From CALLVY01 sp937899855 (lineage in GTDB: Bacteria > Bacteroidota > Bacteroidia > Chitinophagales > Saprospiraceae), in the NCBI GenBank assembly GCA_039820405.1, contig JBCBQC010000136.1, forward strand, positions 1 to 12,323: 12,323 bases of DNA. The letters are read 5' to 3'. The translations under genes and the position numbers were made by a program. Position 1 is the stretch's first letter, and each line of letters opens with the position of its first letter. A model generated the notes under the pieces. It was not told where the DNA came from. It ran no database searches and was given only the letters and a program-made list of their open reading frames with translations. Positions 7,879 to 12,323 of the stretch are shown here, one piece after another.

Positions 7879-8568
7879 ATGGATTCCAATCGAAGTATCC
7901 AACTAGGAATCGTCGATGACGATCGTCTGATTGTGCAACTCCTCAAACCCTTACTGGAGAGTGATGGCAAGATCAAAGTGTGTCTGATGGCTTACAGCGG
8001 CAATGACTTTCTTCACCAACTGGAAAGAGAGGAGGTGGAGCTGGACATTATCCTACTCGATTTGCGGATGGACAATGGCAATGGCTTGGAGGTGATGACG
8101 GCGCTCCAAAAGGAGGGCAAGGCCATCAAGGTGATCGTATTGTCGACCTATTACCGCAGTGCCTTTATCGGGCAGATGCTCAAATGCGGGGCGGTTGCTT
8201 TTTTACCCAAGGAGGTGGACCAGGGGGAGTTGATCGCCACCATCAAGGAGGTGTACCAGCGGGGGCACTACTTTTCCCCTTCCCAGTTTCAGGCGATTCG
8301 GCGTCAGTTGTCGAGCAAGACGCCCAAGTTTTACCTGCCCCAGAAGAACGGCCTCACCGCCCGCGAAATCGAGGTCCTGAAGCTGCTTTGCCAGCAGTTC
8401 AACACCCAGGAAATCGCCACGGCGCTTTTTATCTCTCCCAAAACGGTGGAAACGCACAAGAGCAATTTGATCTTTAAGACCGGCGTCAAAAACATGGCGG
8501 GGCTGGTGATTTATGCGATTCAAAACCGGATTGTCGACGCCAACGAATTGATCCTACTGGATCGTTAG
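7879..8568 (+). CDS. NarL/FixJ-family response regulator (receiver plus LuxR-type HTH)
   Basis: This 229-residue protein has a receiver domain at about 7-125 with the acidic cluster Asp13-Asp14-Asp15 (IVDDDR), the phosphoacceptor Asp61 (IILLDLRMDNGNG), Thr90 (IVLST) and Lys111 (FLPKE). A LuxR-type helix-turn-helix lies at about 157-215: LTAREIEVLKLLCQQFNTQE, IATALFISPKTVETHKSNL and IFKTGVKN. It is therefore a two-component transcription regulator. The start was set at ATG 7879 because the in-frame extension back to 7735 is not receiver-like and overlaps the likely leader. No histidine kinase is present, so it is an orphan here. It converges on the reb cluster and ends 115 bp from it; it may control those genes, but only the position suggests this. 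Confidence 0.93.
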   Translation: MDSNRSIQLGIVDDDRLIVQLLKPLLESDGKIKVCLMAYSGNDFLHQLEREEVELDIILLDLRMDNGNGLEVMTALQKEGKAIKVIVLSTYYRSAFIGQMLKCGAVAFLPKEVDQGELIATIKEVYQRGHYFSPSQFQAIRRQLSSKTPKFYLPQKNGLTAREIEVLKLLCQQFNTQEIATALFISPKTVETHKSNLIFKTGVKNMAGLVIYAIQNRIVDANELILLDR

Positions 8569-8577
8569 GGGGCGAGG

Positions 8578-8608
8578 AAAAAGTGAAGTGCCGAAGGTGG
8601 CACTTCAC
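8578..8608 (-). terminator. Intrinsic terminator at the end of the reb cluster
   Basis: A perfect 10-bp stem, GTGAAGTGCC with GGCACTTCAC, encloses a 6-nt loop (8583-8608). Read on the minus strand it is followed directly by TTTTT (8582-8578), the classic Rho-independent form. It lies about 75 nt beyond the stop of the last reb gene. On the plus strand it lies just after the response-regulator stop but lacks a T run. Confidence 0.7.
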
Positions 8609-8620
8609 ATAGATAACCCC

Positions 8621-8659
8621 AATACTAAAACGGCTATTGGGCAAGCCGTTGGTAGTATT
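8621..8659. terminator. Second stem-loop between the regulator and the reb cluster
   Basis: AATACTA (8621-8627) pairs with TAGTATT (8653-8659), and ACGGCT (8630-8635) pairs with AGCCGT (8644-8649), separated by a small internal loop. It lies between two convergent genes and may help stop transcription from either side or stabilise a 3' end. No T run follows directly. Confidence 0.45.
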
Positions 8660-8682
8660 CTGGGTTTTCCGATTTCTCTCAA

Positions 8683-8949
8683 TTAGGGAGCAGCTTGGAG
8701 CATCTCGGCGATGGCGATGGCATCGGCGATGGTATCGATGCTGTAGATCTGGATGACGCCCATGGTCGTAGCGGTCTGCGACAAGACGTTTTGGTTGTTC
8801 TGAGCGTGAACGGCGTTTTCGAACATCAGTCCGGTGGAGTGTGCGGCCGTTTGATAAACGGAGCCCATTGCCATTGCCGGAGCTTCGCCCACAACTTTTA
8901 CATTGGATTGAGTTACCGCATCGGTAACTTGAGCGGATACTGTAGACAT
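8683..8949 (-). CDS. rebB: RebB-family R-body protein (first listed, most downstream copy)
   Basis: This 88-residue protein has the RebB ('killing trait') signature: an N-terminal QVTDAVTQSNVKVVGEAPAM (about 7-26), then AMG, a middle YQTAAHSTGLMFENAVHAQ (32-50) and a C-terminal helix IYSIDTIADAIAIAEML (68-84). RebB-type proteins are the small structural subunits that polymerise into R-bodies, long ribbons wound into a hollow coil that can spring open; in Caedibacter they are toxic when released in paramecia. It is the last of seven same-strand genes, 106 nt after its neighbour, with the terminator just beyond. It is closest to the copy at 9369-9635: residues 32-53 are identical. No signal peptide, as expected for a cytoplasmic assembly. 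Confidence 0.92.
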   Translation of the reverse strand: MSTVSAQVTDAVTQSNVKVVGEAPAMAMGSVYQTAAHSTGLMFENAVHAQNNQNVLSQTATTMGVIQIYSIDTIADAIAIAEMLQAAP

Positions 8950-9055
8950 AATGATTGGAGTTTTGTGAAGACTGTCGGGCCAGCAGGCACGCTAAACAAT
9001 CTCCGGGGTTGAAAGAATTATTCTAACGATCGATCCGACCGAAGCCGGGGACTGG

Positions 9056-9322
9056 TCATTGGTTGTTCATAAACCTGGCCATGGCCACGGCATTGGCGAT
9101 GGTGTCGGTGCTGTACATCTGGATAATCCCCTGGGTGGTAGAGGATTGGGCCAGGAGGAGTTGGTTGTGTTGGGAGTTGACCATGTTGTGGTACATCATC
9201 CCACTGGCGTGGAAGGCGTTGAGGTAGTTGAGTCCCATGGCCATGGCCGGCGCCTCGCCGACCAGTTTGACGTTGGTATTGGTGATGGCGTCCGTGATCT
9301 GAGGGGATACAGTGTCTGACAT
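9056..9322 (-). CDS. rebB: RebB-family R-body protein, divergent copy
   Basis: This 88-residue RebB-type protein keeps the N-terminal signature QITDAITNTNVKLVGEAPAM (8-27) and the C-terminal YSTDTIANAVAMARFM (70-85). Its middle is unlike the other two 88-residue copies: YLNAFHASGMMYHNMVNSQH (33-52) is rich in Met, His and Asn. The last residues are MNNQ rather than xAAP or xSAP. It is probably a second kind of ribbon subunit or an assembly factor, since known R-bodies need more than one Reb protein. The gap of 46 nt to the upstream copy fits an operon. Confidence 0.91.
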   Translation of the reverse strand: MSDTVSPQITDAITNTNVKLVGEAPAMAMGLNYLNAFHASGMMYHNMVNSQHNQLLLAQSSTTQGIIQMYSTDTIANAVAMARFMNNQ

Positions 9323-9368
9323 GTGTGGTACAATATTTTAGCAAAAATGAAAAAATGGTATCGGTGCA

Positions 9369-9635
9369 TTAGGGCGCCGACTCTAGCATCTTGGCGATGG
9401 CGATGGCATCGGCGATCGTATCGAGGCTGTAGATTTGGATGATGCCTTGCGACAAGGCGGTTTGGGCCAGGGTAAACTGGTTGTTTTGCGCGTGGACGGC
9501 GTTTTCGAACATCAGCCCAGTGGAGTGGGCGGCCGTTTGGTAGAGCGTGCCCATGGCCATAGCGGGCGCATCGCCAACCACCTGGACGTTGGTTTGGGTG
9601 ACCGCATCGGTAATGGATTCGGATACAGATGACAT
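9369..9635 (-). CDS. rebB: RebB-family R-body protein
   Basis: With the start at ATG 9635 this copy has 88 residues, the same length as its two downstream relatives, and begins MSSVSESITDAVTQTNV. The longer frame back to 9665 adds ten residues that do not match the family. It has GDAPAMAMG (21-29), YQTAAHSTGLMFENAVHAQ (32-50) and IYSLDTIADAIAIAKML (68-84). It is very similar to the copy at 8683-8949, so the two are recent paralogues. It is probably a main structural subunit of the R-body ribbon. Confidence 0.92.
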   Translation of the reverse strand: MSSVSESITDAVTQTNVQVVGDAPAMAMGTLYQTAAHSTGLMFENAVHAQNNQFTLAQTALSQGIIQIYSLDTIADAIAIAKMLESAP

Positions 9636-9727
9636 AATTAAAATTTTTAGTGGGATGGGGCACACCCTTGGAGGCCCGCATCACTGGGGTTAAGAATTGG
9701 CTTTCCGAGTGGTCGCAGGGCCGGTCC

Positions 9728-10096
9728 TCAGCGTTTGTAGCGGCTACGGGGCCGACGCAATTGCTTGAGCCGCGACTGTTCGATGTTTTTGAGCCGTTGT
9801 TGAAACATATTTTGGAGCTGCGTGGTGAATTGCTGGTTGGGCGAGCCCTTTTGGGCCTGGATGTTTTCAGCTTCCTCCTTTTGCTGTTGGGCAGCTTCCT
9901 GAATTTTTTCCAAGAGTGGCTTGATCTTTTCCATCACGGCCTTGACGACCAGGGGTGTCGCCTCAGCGACGATGGCCGACACGGAGGAAGGGGGCGATTC
10001 TGCCACGGTCTTTTCGATCACCGCTTCGACGACGGCTTCCTGGATGGGCAGTTCAATGATATTGCCACAGTGGGGGCAGGTGTGTTGTGGGGGCAT
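9728..10096 (-). CDS. Unrecognised 122-aa protein with a CxxC motif and coiled-coil region, in reb cluster
   Basis: I do not recognise this family. Residues 1-16 (MPPQHTCPHCGNIIEL) carry one CPHC knuckle as in zinc-ribbon N-termini, but no second Cys pair follows; metal binding would need a dimer or His7-like help. Residues 17-60 are hydrophobic-helical (EAVVEAVIEKTVAES, then VKAVMEKIKPLLEKI). Residues 60-110 are rich in Gln, Glu and Lys and probably form a coiled coil. The tail is very basic (RLKQLRRPRSRYKR). It sits between the membrane protein and the RebB copies on the same strand, 31 nt after the former and 92 nt before the latter. It may be an R-body assembly or scaffold factor; function is inferred from position only. 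Confidence 0.8.
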   Translation of the reverse strand: MPPQHTCPHCGNIIELPIQEAVVEAVIEKTVAESPPSSVSAIVAEATPLVVKAVMEKIKPLLEKIQEAAQQQKEEAENIQAQKGSPNQQFTTQLQNMFQQRLKNIEQSRLKQLRRPRSRYKR

Positions 10097-10127
10097 GGTA
10101 GTCGTTTTTTAAGGGGGCTGAGGCCGT

Positions 10128-11090
10128 CTAATTTTGGATCGCAACGATCGGATTTTCGAGATCGTTGAGCAGTGGTGTATTCGGTCCCGGTGGGTTCTGT
10201 TGGCGCGCTTCGTTCCGCTGTTGCAGATTGAGGTTATCATAGGTCACAACGGCCCTTAAGAAAACGCCCAAGGTAAAGGCCGTGGCCGGAACCATTCCCG
10301 GTACAAAATAGGTCAGGGCCAGACCGCCAGCGGTACAGATCAAACTCACTCCCAACAGGCCTTTCTTAAAAGTGGGGGATAAGCCGCCTACGGCATCGCT
10401 CTCAAAATTGAGGGTCATCCCGGTCTCCGTAGCCTCGGGCGACAGCACCAAGGTGGCAAACTGGGCGATGTATTCCGCCGTCTTGAATTCCAACTCGTTC
10501 TTGAGGTTGACCACATCCGCATCGGTCAAGTTGTCGATCTCTACCTCAGTCTTGTGGGTGCGGTAGACCAGTTCCCCGACCGAAGTCGACATCAGGGTAA
10601 CGTTGAGCTTTACCACGTTCGAACGCGGAATACTGACGGTGACGAGCGGTCCACTGGTATCGGTCACAATGTCGTTAAACTGGGTGTAGGGCAGGATTCG
10701 GACATTGCAAAAGACCTGATCGAGGGAGTCCATCTTTTTCATCATCAGCACGATGATGCCCCGGGCACCTATCTGGGGTTCCAGGACGTAGCTGTTGTTT
10801 TGATAATCCTCCTTACCCTTGACCACCACCTGGCGGACGTTGGGCGTAACGGTAGGATCGCTAACCTCAAAGGTATAGAGCGACATGGCATCGGGGTTGG
10901 TGGTAGCGCCCAGATAGCCCAGATTGCTATACATCATTTGGTTGTTCTGCTCGTCGTAGGCTTCCATATCCTCCCGGAGGAAGGTCCGGTTGAGCATCTC
11001 GTCCGTACTGGGGAGGTTAAAAACGACCACGGGTTTAAAAGAGTCGGCATAATTGTCGTTGGTCGACTTGGCTTGCTTTCTACTGGCCAT
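10128..11090 (-). CDS. Unrecognised 320-aa protein with two C-terminal membrane segments, in reb cluster
   Basis: I do not recognise this family. There is no signal peptide (MASRKQAKSTNDNYADSF). Residues 17-230 look like a soluble beta-rich domain, with segments such as YTFEVSDPTVTPNVRQVVV, YVLEPQIGARGIIVLMMKK and PLVTVSIPRSNVVKLNVTL. Two hydrophobic helices follow at about 244-262 (GLLGVSLICTAGGLALTYF) and 266-283 (MVPATAFTLGVFLRAVVT) around a short GMVP turn, which suggests a membrane hairpin. The tail is Pro/Asn/Gln rich. It is the largest gene of the reb cluster, 47 nt after the 133-aa gene. Possible roles are linking the R-body to a membrane or helping to breach one; both are inference. 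Confidence 0.85.
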   Translation of the reverse strand: MASRKQAKSTNDNYADSFKPVVVFNLPSTDEMLNRTFLREDMEAYDEQNNQMMYSNLGYLGATTNPDAMSLYTFEVSDPTVTPNVRQVVVKGKEDYQNNSYVLEPQIGARGIIVLMMKKMDSLDQVFCNVRILPYTQFNDIVTDTSGPLVTVSIPRSNVVKLNVTLMSTSVGELVYRTHKTEVEIDNLTDADVVNLKNELEFKTAEYIAQFATLVLSPEATETGMTLNFESDAVGGLSPTFKKGLLGVSLICTAGGLALTYFVPGMVPATAFTLGVFLRAVVTYDNLNLQQRNEARQQNPPGPNTPLLNDLENPIVAIQN

Positions 11091-11137
11091 TGGTTAAAAA
11101 TTTAGGGGGTTATTGACTGGTGTTGTACGGATTGGGC

Positions 11138-11539
11138 CTATCCGGCATCATTGTCCGTACTGGCACTACCGTTGAATTCGGTGACGATGCCGCTGGCCGC
11201 CGTACCGATGCTGGTGGCGAAGGCCGGCAGTTTTTCCATAAAGCCTTCGATCTGTTTGAGGGCTTTTTCGCCCTGCGGATCGCCCGCCAAGATCATGGCG
11301 ATGGCCTTGCTGATGGCGAGGGTGAGCACTTGTTCGTTGCCCTGGAGGAAGCTCCGCATGTCCTGGATCATCATGGCGGCGGCCTGGTCAGCCATCAGCT
11401 TGGCGGTGGCCTGCATGGGTTGGACGTCGGGTTGCAGGACGTGGGTCTCTACAAATTCGATGGCGTTCTGAACCTGTTGCATCCCTTGCGTTGGCGTAAA
11501 ACCATCGTCACTGGCGGAAGGTACAATGTTGGATTCCAT
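11138..11539 (-). CDS. Unrecognised 133-aa helical protein in reb cluster
   Basis: I do not recognise this family. It is mostly alpha-helical: residues 19-35 (GMQQVQNAIEFVETHVL), 40-68 with Met- and Ala-rich ATAKLMADQAAAMMIQDM, 69-86 (EQVLTLAISKAIAMILAG) and 91-105. The tail is Ser/Asp rich (NGSASTDNDAG). There is no signal peptide or cysteine. The small size and Ala/Met-rich amphipathic helices resemble the general make-up of RebB proteins, but the signature TDAVTQTNV is absent. It starts 14 nt after the stop of the first reb gene, so the two are very probably co-transcribed. It may be an extra ribbon subunit or an assembly factor. Confidence 0.82.
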   Translation of the reverse strand: MESNIVPSASDDGFTPTQGMQQVQNAIEFVETHVLQPDVQPMQATAKLMADQAAAMMIQDMRSFLQGNEQVLTLAISKAIAMILAGDPQGEKALKQIEGFMEKLPAFATSIGTAASGIVTEFNGSASTDNDAG

Positions 11540-11553
11540 ATGTTCTTACTTTA

Positions 11554-11769
11554 TCACCCCTTGATTACACTGATGGCCTCGGCCACGATGATGGGGTTCA
11601 ATTGGTTTAAATTCTGTTGGTTTGATGCGGCGTTTTGCATGGTCATTCCATTCGCCTGTGTGGCGATCTGGTAGAGCATGGCCATCGCCTGGGAGGGGGC
11701 TTCGGCTACTACCTTGACGTTGGTCTGGGTGACGGCATCAGTAATTTGCCCATTTACGGTGTCTGCCAT
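11554..11769 (-). CDS. rebB: Short RebB-family protein (71 aa), first gene of reb cluster
   Basis: With ATG 11769 as start the product has 71 residues: MADTVNGQITDAVTQTNV, KVVAEAPSQAMAMLYQIA and TQANGMTMQNAASNQQN. These match the N-terminal two thirds of RebB proteins. A longer frame back to 11826 adds 19 non-family residues. The part that in the 88-residue copies runs from the NNQ region to the DTIADAIAIA helix is shortened by about 17 residues, leaving NQLNPIIVAEAISVIKG. EAPSQAMAM also replaces EAPAMAMG. It is probably a specialised subunit, perhaps for nucleation or capping, since it is intact and heads the operon rather than being a decayed copy. It has the longest upstream region of the cluster. 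Confidence 0.85.
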   Translation of the reverse strand: MADTVNGQITDAVTQTNVKVVAEAPSQAMAMLYQIATQANGMTMQNAASNQQNLNQLNPIIVAEAISVIKG

Positions 11770-11825
11770 TTTGCTAGTATTTAGGGTTATGTGGGGGTCC
11801 CAGGATTGGGGTGCTGGGTACGTCA

Positions 11826-11833
11826 CAAATATG
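11826..11833 (-). promoter_or_regulatory. Weak candidate -7 box for the reb operon
   Basis: On the minus strand CATATTTG differs by one base from TAnnTTTG and would start transcription about 50 nt before the first reb start codon. No TTTG was found at -33, so if it is real an activator may be needed. Low confidence. Confidence 0.22.
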
Positions 11834-11855
11834 GAAAAATCTTGATGGGAAGTCT

Positions 11856-11898
11856 TCGGGGTTTTCCCTGGCTTTACAAAATTCAGGGAAAACCCCGA
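11856..11898. promoter_or_regulatory. 15-bp perfect inverted repeat upstream of the reb operon
   Basis: TCGGGGTTTTCCCTG (11856-11870) is perfectly matched by CAGGGAAAACCCCGA (11884-11898) around a 13-nt spacer. It begins 87 nt upstream of the first reb start codon and about 23 nt upstream of the weak -7 box. It could be an operator for a dimeric regulator such as the nearby response regulator, a long RNA hairpin in the leader, or a terminator for something upstream. No T run follows on either strand, which speaks against a terminator. Confidence 0.6.
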
Positions 11899-12116
11899 GC
11901 GGCGAGTGGGCCGGATAGTGGGTACTGGGAAAGAAGTAGATGAGGTATGGGTAGGGCTGCAAAATTGGGGCCAAGTGGATGGTTGGAGGGAAGCGGGAGG
12001 GGAGGGAAAGGGGGGGACCGGAAATCAAAATGGCGAAAAAGGCATTTTTTTTATTTTTTTATTTCCTAGTAAAATCAAGCCCTCCAGCCGATACATTTAA
12101 ATTATTGCCAATTATT
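11899..12116. other. Purine-rich non-coding stretch with G-quadruplex-like motif
   Basis: No gene is supported here. From about 11920 to 12045 the plus strand is strongly purine-rich. GGG runs at 11988, 11995, 11999, 12004 and 12010-12016 with spacers of 1-4 nt fit the canonical G3N1-7 quadruplex pattern. A T-rich stretch (12045-12064) follows, like the one before the other copy of the structured repeat, so it may belong to that repeat. Confidence 0.4.
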
Positions 12117-12323
12117 TTTATGGAATTTTAGTACCCAAAGCGTCTATGTAGGGTAATTCCTCATTCTAGATAGAGGAAATTCTTTGGTATTGAAACCGAC
12201 CGGAGTGAGGAGTTCCGGGTCTGGGTAGCGAAGCTGTACTCTGGTGCAGTAACCGCAAAGGGGCGTCGTTAGAGTCGATGCCTTAAGGGTGGGCCCACCC
12301 AAGCCCCGAATGCTACCTTCCCC
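12117..12323 (+). repeat. Structured interspersed repeat, copy B (reaches the window edge)
   Basis: This is the second copy of the element at 696-904, in the same orientation, and it may continue past the edge. Matching hairpins are an AATTCC/GGAAATT stem with one bulge (12155-12181 region), CCGGAGT/GTTCCGG around GAGGA (12200-12218), CTGTA/TGCAG (12234-12249), GGCGTCG/CGATGCC (12262-12282) and the palindrome GGGTGGGCCCACCC (12287-12300). In several stems the bases differ from copy A but still pair, including G-T pairs exchanged for G-C pairs. No coding frame is plausible. Confidence 0.75.

Noticed and set aside
9020..9322. Overlapping alternative frames across the RebB genes (both strands)
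   Set aside because: The RebB frames match each other in length and signature; the alternatives are low-complexity shadows.
9636..9665. Ten-residue longer start of the RebB copy ending at 9369
   Set aside because: The added residues do not match RebB proteins, and ATG 9635 gives the same 88-residue length as its two paralogues.
11856..11898. Intrinsic terminator reading of the 15-bp inverted repeat
   Set aside because: Neither strand has a T run directly after the stem, and no gene end lies close by inside the window.
696..12323. Composite transposon or island bounded by the two direct repeats
   Set aside because: The repeats are diverged, no transposase or integrase is present, and the interior includes apparently ordinary chromosomal genes. 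Independent dispersed copies are a simpler explanation.

Overview
The window looks like chromosome from a Bacteroidota bacterium, probably Saprospiria (Lewinella/Haliscomenobacter-like). The support is indirect: there are no clear Shine-Dalgarno sequences, several TAnnTTTG-type -7 boxes, secreted TonB C-terminal-domain proteins with the 'MPxFPGCED' sequence common in this phylum, SPOR-domain proteins and GC-rich coding DNA. No rRNA, tRNA, CRISPR array or transposase gene was seen.

Layout from left to right. (1) Positions 1-547, minus strand: the N-terminal part of a lipoprotein that looks like a right-handed beta-helix protein and runs off the left edge. (2) Positions 548-1388: a long non-coding stretch holding one copy (about 696-904) of a structured repeat of about 205 bp. 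(3) Positions 1389-3097, plus strand: two secreted TonB_C-domain proteins made by a 584-bp tandem duplication; the first is a one-domain product of the duplication and the second has two such domains plus a TPR-like tail. (4) Positions 3165-7616, minus strand: a likely operon of an AddA/RecB-type UvrD helicase followed by two membrane-anchored SPOR proteins. The helicase keeps its ATPase motifs, but its C-terminal nuclease site has lost key residues. (5) Positions 7879-8568, plus strand: a NarL/LuxR-type response regulator. (6) Positions 8683-11769, minus strand: a seven-gene R-body (reb) cluster that converges on the regulator, with four RebB-family proteins and three unrecognised proteins. 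(7) Positions 11770-12323: the non-coding upstream region of the reb cluster, with a 15-bp perfect inverted repeat, a G-rich tract and a second copy of the structured repeat, cut by the right edge.

The most interesting system is the reb cluster. R-bodies are coiled protein ribbons, best known from Caedibacter, that unroll to rupture membranes. Here small RebB-type subunits are encoded next to a 320-aa protein with two C-terminal membrane segments, a 133-aa helical protein and a 122-aa CxxC/coiled-coil protein. None of these three is a Reb protein; all are candidates for assembly, anchoring or release. The convergent orphan response regulator and the inverted repeat upstream of the first reb gene suggest a regulatory circuit, but this is inference.

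The second notable item is the structured repeat at both ends of the window. Its two copies keep several hairpins at matching positions while the sequence drifts, as expected for a selected RNA or DNA structure.
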